This document shows, piece after piece, positions 15,433 to 28,340 of a DNA stretch of 48,259 bases. The DNA is taken from the NCBI GenBank assembly GCA_019694215.1, contig JAIBCK010000014.1, forward strand, positions 1-48,259, in the 5' to 3' direction. Both the position numbers and the translations under genes were made by a program. Every line of letters begins with the position of its first letter. The stretch's first letter is position 1. The DNA is from Thermoflexales bacterium (GTDB lineage Bacteria; Chloroflexota; Anaerolineae; J036; Brachytrichaceae). Below the pieces are notes generated by a model that saw only the letters and a program-made list of their open reading frames with translations, ran no database searches and had not been told where the DNA came from.

Positions 15433-16248
15433 GTGTCCAGACTTCCCTTTCGCCTGATCTTCGATTCCGAGTTCCCCGGGTCCGTCAACATGGCCCGCGA
15501 CGAGGCCATCTCGCGCGCGATCAGCGCGGGGGACAGCCCCGCCACGCTGCGTTTCTACGGTTGGGCGCCCCCGGCCATCAGCATCGGCCAGGCCCAGCGC
15601 TTGGACAGCCTGGACCTGACCGCCTGCGCGCGCGATGGCGTCGGCATCGTCCGCCGGAGCACGGGCGGGCTCGCCATCCTGCACACGGATGAGTTGACCT
15701 ACAGCGTGGGACTTCCGAAGGACCACCCCATCGCTGAAGGCGATCTGATGACTTCGTATCGCCGCATCGCCGATGCCATTCTGCTGGCCCTGACCCGCCT
15801 GGGCGTGCAGGCACCCACCGCCAGCCGCGTCGCGCGGGAGGACAAGGCCCGCACCGGGGTGTGTTTCGAGGCCCCCAGCGACTACGAGGTGGTCGGGCAA
15901 TCCCCCGATGGCGTCATTCGCAAACTGGTGGGCAGCGCGCAGTGGCGGCGGGTGGATGGCGTGCTCCAGCACGGCAGCCTGCCGTTGTGCGGCGACATCG
16001 CCCGCATCACGCGCTACCTGCTCGACACGCCCACGCCCGAGGCCGTCCACGCCCACGCCCAGACGCTGGAGACCGCCACCGGGCGGTCAATCGCGTGGCG
16101 CGAGGCGGCCGAAACCTGGGCCGGTGCCTTTGCCGATCAGCTCGGGTTGGACCTGCACGAAGGCGCGCTCACGCCCGCGGAACGCGACGCGAGCAATCGG
16201 CTGTTGTCTGAAAAATATGCCGATGACGCCTGGACGCGAAGACGCTAG
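15433..16248 (+). CDS. Lipoate-protein ligase A / octanoyltransferase family protein
   Basis: 271 residues of the biotin/lipoate ligase fold. Family motifs: FDSEFPGSVNMARDEAI at the N-terminus, RFYGWAPPAISIGQAQ, and RRSTGGLAILHTDELTYSV, which contains the Arg-Arg-x-Ser/Thr-Gly-Gly lipoyl-AMP loop. GSAQWRRVDGVLQHGSL carries the conserved Lys/Gln-rich turn and the QHGS motif. A Cys in TGVCFEAPSDYEV sits where LipM-type octanoyltransferases have their catalytic Cys (xCF), so LipM is as likely as LplA. The start is GTG 15433 on the basis of the TAGAAT box. The stop is 2 nt from the convergent epimerase stop. Confidence 0.88.
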   Translation: MSRLPFRLIFDSEFPGSVNMARDEAISRAISAGDSPATLRFYGWAPPAISIGQAQRLDSLDLTACARDGVGIVRRSTGGLAILHTDELTYSVGLPKDHPIAEGDLMTSYRRIADAILLALTRLGVQAPTASRVAREDKARTGVCFEAPSDYEVVGQSPDGVIRKLVGSAQWRRVDGVLQHGSLPLCGDIARITRYLLDTPTPEAVHAHAQTLETATGRSIAWREAAETWAGAFADQLGLDLHEGALTPAERDASNRLLSEKYADDAWTRRR

Positions 16249-16250
16249 GG

Positions 16251-17186
16251 TTAGGCCGTTGGCCAGCCGCGCAGGCTGACGTTCAGCTCGGGCTTCAGCG
16301 CATCCGGCCGCAGAAAGTCGAGTTTGGCCCCCATCTTGGCCGGCACAAAGCCAAACATGCGGTGCACCGCACCGATCTCCGTTGTGCGGTTGTAGGCCAG
16401 CGCCTCGATCTCGGGCTCACTCAGCGCATGCCGGAAGCGCGCCACGAAGCCCGCCAGCTGATGCGTCATCGAGGTTGGCAGCCGCACCAGCCGCCGGCGT
16501 CGCCCGGTCGCGGACAGCGTCGTCGCCATGATCTCGTCCAGCCGCATGGAGGCCGGCCCGCCAATCGGCACGACCTGTCGGAACGTCGAGCGGGTGCTCA
16601 GGCTGCGCACGATGCAGGCCGCCACATCGCCCACCCAGATCGGTTGGAGTTTGGTCTGCCCGCTGTGCGGGGTGGGCATGACCAGCGGCAGGCTGCGCGC
16701 CATGCCGGTGATCCAGCTCGTCAGCCAGTCGCCCTCGCCATACACCACAGCAGACTTGATGACCGTGAAATTCAGCCCGCTCCCGCGCGCGATCTCCTCG
16801 GCCCGCCCAATGCTGCGGTGCAGGGGATACGGCGAGCGCGTCTCCGCGCCCAGACAGCTCATCGTGATCAGCCGGCCGACCTTGTGATCGCGGCAGGCCT
16901 GCACCACGTTCTGGGTGCCCTGGATGTTGACCTCGTCAAACGCGTCGGTATCGCTCTCCCGGCGGATCGAGGCAAGGTGGATGACCGTGTCGATGTCGCC
17001 TTCCTCAGTGAAGGCGGCCTTCAGGGTTTCCGGCTGCCGAACATCCCCACCGATGATGGTGACCCGTCGCGGCACGGGATGCTCGTGATTCCAATGCCAC
17101 AGCAGTTTGACCGCGTGACCGGCCGAGATCAGGCGTTCCACCACGGCGCGACCCACGCAGCCCGTGGCTCCGGTTACCAGAATCAT
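16251..17186 (-). CDS. NAD-dependent epimerase / complex I NDUFA9-like SDR
   Basis: 311 residues of the atypical short-chain dehydrogenase group. The NAD(P) loop VTGATGCVGRAVVERL is at the N-terminus, HLASIRRESDTDAFDEVNI follows, and the active-site Tyr-Lys pair is replaced by SPYPLHRSIGRAEE, as in NmrA/NDUFA9-like members that lack classical catalysis. The C-terminal 60 residues are unusual in no clear way. ATG 17186 has TAGAAT 8 nt before it. It is a single gene, and the substrate is unknown. Confidence 0.85.
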   Translation of the reverse strand: MILVTGATGCVGRAVVERLISAGHAVKLLWHWNHEHPVPRRVTIIGGDVRQPETLKAAFTEEGDIDTVIHLASIRRESDTDAFDEVNIQGTQNVVQACRDHKVGRLITMSCLGAETRSPYPLHRSIGRAEEIARGSGLNFTVIKSAVVYGEGDWLTSWITGMARSLPLVMPTPHSGQTKLQPIWVGDVAACIVRSLSTRSTFRQVVPIGGPASMRLDEIMATTLSATGRRRRLVRLPTSMTHQLAGFVARFRHALSEPEIEALAYNRTTEIGAVHRMFGFVPAKMGAKLDFLRPDALKPELNVSLRGWPTA

Positions 17187-17194
17187 GAAGGCGT

Positions 17195-17200
17195 ATTCTA
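17195..17200 (-). promoter_or_regulatory. Leaderless -10 of the epimerase gene
   Basis: TAGAAT on the minus strand, 8 nt before ATG 17186. It sits just downstream of the stop of the preceding gene (17211) and no ribosome-binding site is present. Confidence 0.55.
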
Positions 17201-17210
17201 GCCCATCGGG

Positions 17211-18113
17211 CTATGTGCGAGCCACGATGCTGAGCGCGGCCAGCGCAAAGGCGATTTGGACGAAAATGCCGCCCGCCCAGGCCAGATATGCCCCCAGTTT
17301 CTCGCCCAGACGATAGGCGATGACGCCGAGCACGGCGTTGCCCGCCAATGCCGCCAGGGCAATGGCCACCACGCTGAAGATCGAGCTCGCGGCACCAAAG
17401 CGATCCGGCAGCCCCAGACTGTTGTAGTGCAGGGCCAGCGCCCGCGGCAGGCCCGGATAGACTGCAAACGCGTAGGCCGTCAGCCCGAGAAACACCACGA
17501 TCGCGGCCAGAATCAGCCCCTGCGCCAGGTGGTCGCGAAACGCGGCGGTGGAGCGCAACCCCGGCACGATGCGCGCATACTGAACATCCTGCGTCGGCCG
17601 CATGGCAAGACGCTGGTTGAAGGCGTCGTCAAACGCCTCTGGATTAAGCGAGGAGACCGCAAAGCTCTTGTCGGGGGTGACGATGATCGACTGACGGTCG
17701 AGGTCGTCGTTGCTGTAGAAATGGATCTCACCCAGGGCGGGATGCCGACCCACGCCCACCCACCAGCCGGGCAGGGGCACCCGCCGCACCCGCAGCCCCT
17801 GGCGGATTTCGCTCCCCGCGATCACCCGCTGCGCCTCCGCCATCGGGATGATCTCGCGCACCTCCCCCCAGCGGATGACGAACGAGTTTCTGTCCAGGCT
17901 GTAGCTCAACGACCGCAGGCCGCGCAGTTGGTAGAGCAGAAACACCACCGCGAGGCCCGCGCCCAGCGCAACCAGCAGACAGCCAAAGGTCACCAGCGAG
18001 GCCGGGATCGCCAGGGCCACCACCAGGGCGAAGACGCCCAACACGCCAAGCACGGCACAGGCGATCACACCGAAGCGCGTCGCGAGGCGGGGATCGGTCT
18101 CGAACACGGTCAC
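17211..18113 (-). CDS. Membrane protein with bacterial PH-like domain
   Basis: 300 residues. Two N-terminal helices (about 15-65), a soluble 120-residue beta-rich segment (SLDRNSFVIRWGEVREIIPM, then GEIHFYSNDD and QSIIVTPDKSFAVSSLNPE) that resembles a bacterial PH domain, then three C-terminal helices (about 200-295) with a YNSLGLPDRFG loop like that of DUF1648-type proteins. Role unknown; probably a membrane regulator or signalling protein. The start is a GTG with TAGAAT 6 nt upstream, and it is divergent from the CoA-binding gene with only 59 nt between starts. Confidence 0.75.
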   Translation of the reverse strand: MTVFETDPRLATRFGVIACAVLGVLGVFALVVALAIPASLVTFGCLLVALGAGLAVVFLLYQLRGLRSLSYSLDRNSFVIRWGEVREIIPMAEAQRVIAGSEIRQGLRVRRVPLPGWWVGVGRHPALGEIHFYSNDDLDRQSIIVTPDKSFAVSSLNPEAFDDAFNQRLAMRPTQDVQYARIVPGLRSTAAFRDHLAQGLILAAIVVFLGLTAYAFAVYPGLPRALALHYNSLGLPDRFGAASSIFSVVAIALAALAGNAVLGVIAYRLGEKLGAYLAWAGGIFVQIAFALAALSIVART

Positions 18114-18119
18114 GCGCGC

Positions 18120-18125
18120 ATTCTA
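18120..18125 (-). promoter_or_regulatory. Leaderless -10 of the PH-like membrane protein gene
   Basis: TAGAAT on the minus strand, 6 nt before GTG 18113. It lies back to back with the promoter of the CoA-binding gene (TATAAT at 18158). Confidence 0.55.
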
Positions 18126-18157
18126 CCGGTTCCGCGCGCCCCGTTGCCCCGCGCTTC

Positions 18158-18163
18158 TATAAT
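18158..18163 (+). promoter_or_regulatory. Leaderless -10 of the CoA-binding protein gene
   Basis: A perfect TATAAT, 9 nt before ATG 18173. There is no ribosome-binding site. No good -35 hexamer is seen at 16-18 nt. Confidence 0.6.
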
Positions 18164-18172
18164 CCCAATGAC

Positions 18173-18634
18173 ATGGCAAAGCAACTGAACACCCCGGAAG
18201 CGCGCAAGGCGCTGCTGACCGCCTGCCGCAACATCGCGATCATCGGCCTGAGCGGCAAGCCAAACCGCCCGAGCTACCGCGTCGCCGAGTATCTGATCGG
18301 CGCAGGCTACAACGTGCTCGGTGTGCACCCGCACGAGAAGGAGGTGCTCGGCCGGCCCGTATACCCCTCGCTCGCGGCGCTCGCGGACGCGCATCCGGGC
18401 TGGATTCAGATTGTTGATGTCTTCCGCAACGCCGACGACGTGCCGCCGCTGGTCCCGGAAGCCATCGCCGTCGGTGCGCGGGCGCTGTGGCTGCAGCTGG
18501 GGATCGTCAATGAGGCCGCCGCTGCGGCCGCCCTGGCGGGTGGCCTCGACGTGGTCATGGACCGCTGCATCAAGATCGATCACGCGGAGCTGTTCGACAA
18601 CGAGGAGGCCGATCTCACATGCCCAACCCCCTGA
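18173..18634 (+). CDS. CoA-binding protein (YccU family)
   Basis: 153 residues, one Rossmann CoA-binding domain. NIAIIGLSGKPNRPSYRVAEYL and GYNVLGVHPHEKEVLGRPVY are the family signature, followed by VDVFRNADDVPPLV, LWLQLGIVNEAA and VMDRCIKIDHAEL with a conserved Cys near the end. The biochemical role is unknown; homologues are cytosolic and bind CoA. The gene is leaderless and overlaps the start of the downstream hydrolase by 16 nt. Confidence 0.92.
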   Translation: MAKQLNTPEARKALLTACRNIAIIGLSGKPNRPSYRVAEYLIGAGYNVLGVHPHEKEVLGRPVYPSLAALADAHPGWIQIVDVFRNADDVPPLVPEAIAVGARALWLQLGIVNEAAAAAALAGGLDVVMDRCIKIDHAELFDNEEADLTCPTP

Positions 18635-20694
18635 CCCGCCTCGGTCTGGCGGCCCTGACTGCAACGCTGGCCATCGCCGGCGCGCTCGTCATGGGCCCGG
18701 GATCCGCCGCCGCGCAGACGCCCACGCCGCCGCGTTTCGAGCCCGCCGATTGCGCGCTGCTGCTCGCCCGCGCCGCGACGGGGCCGCTCGACAACCTCTT
18801 CAGCCAGCCGAATGATGGGCTGCGCTGTGGCTACGTGACCGTCCCGGCCGAGCATGCAAAACCAACGGGCCCAACCATCAAACTCGCCGTCGTCGTCCTT
18901 CCGGCCCGCGACGCAAAGGCGGTTGCGCCCGATCCGCTGTTCATGCTGCAAGGCGGGCCGGGTGGCTCGACCATCGACACCTACGCCGTGATGATGCGGG
19001 TGGCCGCCGTGGGCGCCTCGCGCGACATCGTGCTGTTCGATCAGCGCGGCACCGGAAAGTCCCAGCCGTCGCTCAAGTGCGACGAGGTGTTCGCGTACAC
19101 CCGCGCCAACGCCGAGCGCCTGATCGATCACGCCACCGGGCTCCGCGAGGGCGACGCCACCCTCCAGGCCTGTCGCGAGCGCCTGATCCGCGAGGGTGTC
19201 AACTTGTCCGCCTTCGACAGCCTCGAAAACGCCGCGGACGTCAACGATGTCCGCCTGGCGCTCGGCTACGACAAGATCAATGTGTATGGCGTCTCGTATG
19301 GCACGCTGCTCGCTCAGCACGTCATGCGCCCCAAACCCGCCTGGCTGCGCTCGGTGATTCTGGACTCGGTCGTCCCGGCCCAGACCAACTTCATCGTCGA
19401 TGTGGCCCGCTCCGAAAACCGCGCCCTGACCGAGCTCTTCGGCGCCTGCGCGGCCGACCCGCGCTGCAACGCCGACTACCCCAACCTCGAACGCGTCTAC
19501 CTCGAGCAGATCGAGCGGCTGAACAAGACCCCGGCCCGCGCGCGCGCCATCGACCCAACCACCAACAAGGTCTACAACACCTACGTGGATGGTGACACCC
19601 TGCGTGCGTTGGTCTTCCAGGCGCTCTATTCGACCGAGATCCTGCCCCTCCTGCCGCGCATGATCTACGCTGCCCGCGAGAACGACTTCAACGCCTGGGG
19701 CAAGCTGATCACGCTGATGTCGTTCGACACCAGCCTCGCGCAGGGCATGTATCTCTCCGTCTTGTGCGCCGAGGACGCCGACTTCAACCCCGCCGATGCC
19801 GCCAGCCCCGATGTGCGCGCCCCGCAGGCAAAATACGCCGTCGAGGATGCGAAGGACTTCCTCAACCAGTGCGCAACGTGGAAAGTCGAAGCGCTGCCGG
19901 CCACCGTCGACCAGCCCGTGCAGTCCGACACGCCGACGCTGATCTTCAACGGACGCTTCGACCCGATCACCCCGCCGGCCTACGGCGCGACCGTTGCCCG
20001 GTCGCTCTCGCGCAGCACCAGTGTGGTCTTCCCGAACTCCGGACATGGCGGGCTGCGCCTTTCTCCAACCAGCTGCTCGCAGAAGTTGCTCGCCGCGTTT
20101 CTGAATGCGCCAACCAGCCGGCTGGAGGCGTCGTGCGTCGATGGCCTCGGCGCGCCCGCCTTCCTCGCCCGCTCCGAAATCCTTGCGCAGCCCATCGTGG
20201 GCGAGTTCCTGACCTACGCCGGCCAGGACACAACGCTGCAAGCCGGCCTGCTCGGCGTCCTCCTCCTGGCCGTGCTGACCACGCTGCTGGTGATTCCGCT
20301 CGGCTGGCTCTTCCGCACCATCCTCAAGCGCCACCACCCGACGCGCAAGCCGCCGTTGCTGGCCACGCTGTCGGCCTGGTCGACGGTGGTTGCGGCCGGG
20401 CTGCTGTTGGTCTTCCTGATCGGCTTTCTTGTGCTGCCCGTCCTCGATGCGGGCGGCGACGCCTATACCTTCCTCATCGGCGTGAGTGCTGGCATGCGGC
20501 CGGTCTATATCCTGCCCTGGCTGATCGCGCTGCTCACTGCGCTCACGGTGGCCGGCGTGATCGCCGGCGTGGCCAGCCCGGCATGGGGCGTGCTGCGCAA
20601 GCTGTATCGCAGTGCGGCGGCGCTTGGCCTGGTTGCCGCCTGTGCCATCCTGCTGATCTGGGGGACGTTCGGGACGCTGTTCGGCGGGCGCTGA
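18619..20694 (+). CDS. Secreted/membrane alpha/beta hydrolase, S33 TAP-like peptidase
   Basis: 691 residues. A signal peptide (to about residue 34, AAAQT) precedes an alpha/beta-hydrolase fold: oxyanion segment MLQGGPGGSTID, DQRGTGKSQPS, nucleophile elbow GVSYGTLLAQ, acid in FNGRFDPITPP and His in NSGHGG, the last two in a TAP-like C-terminal domain. The final 160 residues hold four hydrophobic helices, so the enzyme is anchored with its catalytic domain outside. It is expected to trim peptides (prolyl- or tripeptidyl-aminopeptidase-like). The membrane tail is unusual for the family, which normally ends after the TAP domain. It overlaps the CoA-binding gene by 16 nt. Confidence 0.88.
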   Translation: MPNPLTRLGLAALTATLAIAGALVMGPGSAAAQTPTPPRFEPADCALLLARAATGPLDNLFSQPNDGLRCGYVTVPAEHAKPTGPTIKLAVVVLPARDAKAVAPDPLFMLQGGPGGSTIDTYAVMMRVAAVGASRDIVLFDQRGTGKSQPSLKCDEVFAYTRANAERLIDHATGLREGDATLQACRERLIREGVNLSAFDSLENAADVNDVRLALGYDKINVYGVSYGTLLAQHVMRPKPAWLRSVILDSVVPAQTNFIVDVARSENRALTELFGACAADPRCNADYPNLERVYLEQIERLNKTPARARAIDPTTNKVYNTYVDGDTLRALVFQALYSTEILPLLPRMIYAARENDFNAWGKLITLMSFDTSLAQGMYLSVLCAEDADFNPADAASPDVRAPQAKYAVEDAKDFLNQCATWKVEALPATVDQPVQSDTPTLIFNGRFDPITPPAYGATVARSLSRSTSVVFPNSGHGGLRLSPTSCSQKLLAAFLNAPTSRLEASCVDGLGAPAFLARSEILAQPIVGEFLTYAGQDTTLQAGLLGVLLLAVLTTLLVIPLGWLFRTILKRHHPTRKPPLLATLSAWSTVVAAGLLLVFLIGFLVLPVLDAGGDAYTFLIGVSAGMRPVYILPWLIALLTALTVAGVIAGVASPAWGVLRKLYRSAAALGLVAACAILLIWGTFGTLFGGR

Positions 20695-20720
20695 CGCCCT
20701 CGCGCGTGCCCGAAAAATTC

Positions 20721-20752
20721 CGACGCCGGAGCTCGTGAGAGCCCCGGCGTCG
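20721..20752 (-). terminator. Intrinsic terminator of fhs
   Basis: A 9-bp stem (CGACGCCGG / CCGGCGTCG) continues after one mismatch into a GCTC/GAGC stem with a GTGA loop. On the minus strand it is followed by GAATTTTTCGG, so it ends the fhs transcript. Confidence 0.75.
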
Positions 20753-20798
20753 TCGTTGTCAGCGTGGTCGCGGACGATGCGAAACCAGGAGGAGATGT

Positions 20799-22514
<1,716 letters not shown>

Positions 22515-22520
22515 GTGACT

Positions 22521-22526
22521 ATCATA
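22521..22526 (-). promoter_or_regulatory. Leaderless -10 of fhs
   Basis: TATGAT on the minus strand, 6 nt before ATG 22514; no ribosome-binding site is present. Confidence 0.6.
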
Positions 22527-22641
22527 CGCTCACGAGTCCGGCCCTTCCTCCATCGGCTGGTCGGACAATAACTGGCCAGGTGGCTGTCTGAGCGATGGAT
22601 GAGTGGCCCCGCTGTGGGGCCGGCCCCGCAGCGGAAACCGG

Positions 22642-22647
22642 GATAAT
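22642..22647 (+). promoter_or_regulatory. -10 hexamer for the riboswitch-controlled P-type ATPase gene
   Basis: GATAAT just upstream of the riboswitch. Transcription from about 22654 would include the whole aptamer and about 165 nt of leader. Confidence 0.5.
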
Positions 22648-22651
22648 GCGC

Positions 22652-22760
22652 GTCCGTTTGGGGAGTAGCCGCCCGCACTGTGCGGGCCCGTGCGCCGTCA
22701 ATACGTCCACCGTCGGTGGACCGGCCGCGGGATGACCTTCGGGTCCCTGGCAAGACCATC
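22652..22760 (+). ncRNA. yybP-ykoY manganese riboswitch
   Basis: The three conserved blocks of the yybP-ykoY (RF00080) aptamer are present in order: GGGGAGTAGCC at 22660-22670, CCGTCAATACG at about 22695-22705 and GGCAAGACC at about 22749-22757. Between them are GC-rich stems such as CCCGCAC/GTGCGGG and GTCCACCG/CGGTGGAC. This class senses Mn2+ and turns on exporters. The ATPase ribosome-binding site (GGAGG) lies about 55 nt downstream. I see no terminator, so control of translation is more likely than attenuation. The rest of the gap between fhs and the ATPase gene shows no gene. Confidence 0.9.
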
Positions 22761-22820
22761 TCGACACGTTGCGCTGTCGTGATGCGTCCCATTTGCGCCA
22801 GCGCGGACACCGGAGGATTC

Positions 22821-25568
<2,748 letters not shown>

Positions 25569-25577
25569 AAAACAGAG

Positions 25578-25603
25578 CGGGGCGGTCCAGCTGGACCGCC
25601 CCG
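25578..25603 (-). terminator. Palindromic terminator between the ATPase and solute-binding protein genes
   Basis: A perfect 26-bp palindrome (13-bp arms, CGGGGCGGTCCAG and its complement). On the minus strand it is followed by CTCTGTTTTTC, so it ends the solute-binding protein transcript; it could also slow plus-strand transcription from the ATPase gene, which has no T-run on its side. Confidence 0.75.
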
Positions 25604-25631
25604 CGACGCGAACAGGATTCAGCAGCCGAAG

Positions 25632-27161
25632 CTACTTGTTCTTGGGCGCGTTCTCCTTGAGGATCTGGTTGGCCTTGGTGACGGCAGCGTCGAGCGCGGC
25701 CTTCGGATCACCCTGGCCCTTGACCGCGACCGCAACGACCATGTCGTTGATCAGCGCGCGGACGGGGTCGTAGCCGGCGATCGGGGCCTCGATCTTGCCG
25801 TAGGGCATGGCATCGGTGAACAGGCTCTGGAACCCGGCGGCGGCTTCCGGATAGTCCGTGAAGCGCTTGTCAGCCTTGGTGGCCGCAACCACGCCCGCGG
25901 CCGCGCTCTGGCGGACCGGGAAGTAGCCGGAGATGTTCGAGAACTTGGTCGTGTTGTCCTTCTCACCGAAGAACTTCATGAACAGCCAGGCCGCGAGTTC
26001 CTTCTCAGGCGTGGTCTTCAGCACCGACCAGGACGCGCCGAACAGGTTGGTCGCCGGCTTGGCGTTGTCAGCCTGCGGGAAGCGCGTGATCGTCCACTTG
26101 ACCTTGGCACCCTTCGCAACGGCATCCGCGTAGAAGGGCAGGCCGGCCTGCGAGGACGTGACGAACAGCAGCTTGCCATTGGCGAAGCGGGTCTGGTCGC
26201 CGTTGCGCTCGGAGGAGGGCAGCTCGACCGCGCAGCCGTTCTTGAACAGGCGCTGCAGCATGCTCAGGGCCTCGACGCCCGCGGCGCTGTTGAAGTCATA
26301 CGCGCTGGCATCCGACTTGAGGATCTGGCCGCCGTTCGCGAACACGAACGAAGCGAAGTTCGACGCATCGCCGCGCCAAATGAAGCCGTACTGCTCCTTG
26401 GCCTTGTCGGTCGCCTTGCACGCCATCTCCTCGAACTCCTTGAGGGTCTTGGGCGGCGCGCTGTAGCCGGCGGCCTTGAGCATGTCCAGGTTCACATACA
26501 GCGAGTCCATCGAGCGCTGCGTCGGGAAGCCGAGCACTTCACCCGGGAACTGCGGGGCCTTGTCGCTGTCCAGGAAGGACTGGTAGTAGTCCTTGAGGTC
26601 ATCGGCGGTCAGACCGTAGGTCTTGCTGTCGAGGAAGGGCTTGAGGTCGATGGCCTTGCCGAGGTCGCGATACGTCGCGGCCTGGTTCTGATAGGCGATG
26701 ACCAGGTCGGGCAGCGCCGCGTTGGCCGCGATCGCGCCGTTGACCTTGTTGAACACGTCGTCATAGCTGGCGCCCGCGTTCTCGAGCTTGACCGTGATGC
26801 CGTACGGGTTCTTCGTGTTGAAGTCGTTGACGATCTCGATCACCGAGCTGTAGGTCGCGCCGGTGTAGCGGTGCCAGAACAACACCGTGGTGGGGTTGTC
26901 CTTGCTCAGCTTGATCGCATCGACATCCGCCACGGTCTTGGGCGGGTTGGGGCCGGCGGCGGGCTTGGTGGCGGGGACAGCGGTCGCGGGAACGGCCGTC
27001 GCGGCAGGCGCAGCAGTGGTCGCGGCGGGCACCGCCGTCGCAGCGGGCGCGGCAGGCTTTGCGGTCGCCGGCACGGCGGTGGCAGGAGCAGCCGCTGGCT
27101 GGCAGGCGGCGAGCAGCATGCTGGCTGCGGCCGCGATCGGAAGGAACTTCTTCAGGGACAT
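25632..27161 (-). CDS. ABC transporter sugar-binding lipoprotein
   Basis: 509 residues. A lipoprotein signal peptide ends at LLAAC (Cys at about residue 19). A low-complexity linker of about 60 residues rich in Ala, Pro, Thr and Val (AATAVPA-type repeats) leads to an extracellular solute-binding protein family 1 domain (VLFWHRYTGATYSSVIEIV ... FPTQRSMDSLYVNLDMLKAAGYSAPPKT). It captures a carbohydrate outside the cell and hands it to the permeases at 27336-29315. AGGAG precedes the start and a separate promoter lies in the 174-nt gap behind the permeases, allowing more binding protein than permease. The sugar is not known. Confidence 0.93.
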   Translation of the reverse strand: MSLKKFLPIAAAASMLLAACQPAAAPATAVPATAKPAAPAATAVPAATTAAPAATAVPATAVPATKPAAGPNPPKTVADVDAIKLSKDNPTTVLFWHRYTGATYSSVIEIVNDFNTKNPYGITVKLENAGASYDDVFNKVNGAIAANAALPDLVIAYQNQAATYRDLGKAIDLKPFLDSKTYGLTADDLKDYYQSFLDSDKAPQFPGEVLGFPTQRSMDSLYVNLDMLKAAGYSAPPKTLKEFEEMACKATDKAKEQYGFIWRGDASNFASFVFANGGQILKSDASAYDFNSAAGVEALSMLQRLFKNGCAVELPSSERNGDQTRFANGKLLFVTSSQAGLPFYADAVAKGAKVKWTITRFPQADNAKPATNLFGASWSVLKTTPEKELAAWLFMKFFGEKDNTTKFSNISGYFPVRQSAAAGVVAATKADKRFTDYPEAAAGFQSLFTDAMPYGKIEAPIAGYDPVRALINDMVVAVAVKGQGDPKAALDAAVTKANQILKENAPKNK

Positions 27162-27239
27162 TGTTTCTCCTCTTGATTTGGGCCGCGGTTTCCGGTCCTT
27201 TTTCCGGAGATCACGGCCGCTTCAGGGCGTAATAACGCT

Positions 27240-27245
27240 ACTATA
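27240..27245 (-). promoter_or_regulatory. -10 hexamer for the solute-binding protein gene
   Basis: TATAGT on the minus strand, about 79 nt before the start; the leader has an AGGAG ribosome-binding site. No convincing -35 hexamer is seen. Confidence 0.45.
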
Positions 27246-27335
27246 CACGGGTTCGCGCTGTATCGCCCCGACCGCGAGCCTACGCAGCCTGCGTTAGTGC
27301 ACGGTTGGAATACGGTAAGCGCATCGCGTCGTGGC

Positions 27336-28328
27336 CTATTTCACGCCCGACTTGGCCACGCCTTCGACGAAGTATTGCTGCGTAAAGAAGTACAGGATGA
27401 TGATCGGCAGCACGATCATCACGGCGACGGCCATCGCCAGCTGGCCCTCCGCGCCACCGTCCGTCTGCAGGAAGTTCTGCAGCGAGACGGACAAAGTACG
27501 TTGCTCAAGGGTTCGCGTTACCAGCTGTGTCCACTTGAACTCGTTCCACGAGCCGATGAACTGCAGCAGGCCGACGGTCATGACGGCGGGCTTGGCCAGC
27601 GGCAGCATCATGACGGTGAGATAGCGCAGATGGCCGGCCCCGTCGATGCGGGCGGCATCGAAGAGCTCCTTCGGGATCTGCATGAAGTACTGCCGCAGCA
27701 TGAAGATGGCGAAGGCGCTGGCCATGAACGGGATGGTGAGCGCGGCGACGGTGTTCTGCCAGCCCGTGCGCGGGATCAGCCGGATGAGTGAGTCCGTTGT
27801 GGCAAAGGCCTCGGCGGACAGTGGCTCATACATCATGATCACGCGCGGGACGAGCACCAGCTCCTCGGGGATCATCAGTGTCATCAGCACGATGATGAAG
27901 AGCACGTTGCGGCCGGGGAACTCCAGCATCGCGAAGGCGTAGGCGGCCAACGAGGACGTGATCACCACGCCGGCAACAACCGCGATGCTGACGCCAAACG
28001 TGTTGATGAACTGGCGGAAGAAAAGCGGGATGCCGGTTTGCTTGAAGTATTCCGAGCTGCGATCGATGCGGCGAATGGCTTCAGCGAAGTTGTCCAGGGC
28101 GGGCGTCGAGTCACCGAAGGGCGGCCACGGCCAGAACGACTTCATGATGTTCGGCAGGCTGCTGAAATCGACAAACGAAAAGTCGCCAAATGACTTGACT
28201 GAGCTCAGCACCATCCACACGAAGGGGGCCAGCGCCAGAGTGCCGACCAGGATGAGGATGACATACATGAGCGGATTGGGCCGGGTCAGCCGGCCCATGC
28301 TCGCGGGTGCAGTGGGAACGTTTGCCAT
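27336..28328 (-). CDS. Carbohydrate ABC transporter permease (MalG type)
   Basis: 330 residues with six predicted membrane helices. The EAA loop that contacts the ATPase reads ELFDAARIDGAGHLRYLTVMMLPLAKP. N-terminal helix LILVGTLALAPFVWMVLSS and C-terminal GVAKSGVK are typical of the MalG branch. A long periplasmic segment between the first two helices (about residues 50-115) is larger than in E. coli MalG. It begins 12 nt after the stop of the partner permease. Confidence 0.93.
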   Translation of the reverse strand: MANVPTAPASMGRLTRPNPLMYVILILVGTLALAPFVWMVLSSVKSFGDFSFVDFSSLPNIMKSFWPWPPFGDSTPALDNFAEAIRRIDRSSEYFKQTGIPLFFRQFINTFGVSIAVVAGVVITSSLAAYAFAMLEFPGRNVLFIIVLMTLMIPEELVLVPRVIMMYEPLSAEAFATTDSLIRLIPRTGWQNTVAALTIPFMASAFAIFMLRQYFMQIPKELFDAARIDGAGHLRYLTVMMLPLAKPAVMTVGLLQFIGSWNEFKWTQLVTRTLEQRTLSVSLQNFLQTDGGAEGQLAMAVAVMIVLPIIILYFFTQQYFVEGVAKSGVK

Positions 28329-28340
28329 GACGGAGCTGCC

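Noticed and set aside
18580-20337. A 585-residue antisense frame over the TAP-like hydrolase gene
   Set aside because: No domain is visible and the plus-strand gene has a signal peptide and an intact catalytic triad.
26950-27120. Plus-strand Gly-rich frames over the binding-protein linker
   Set aside because: They are the complement of the Ala/Pro/Thr linker repeats and have no start signals.
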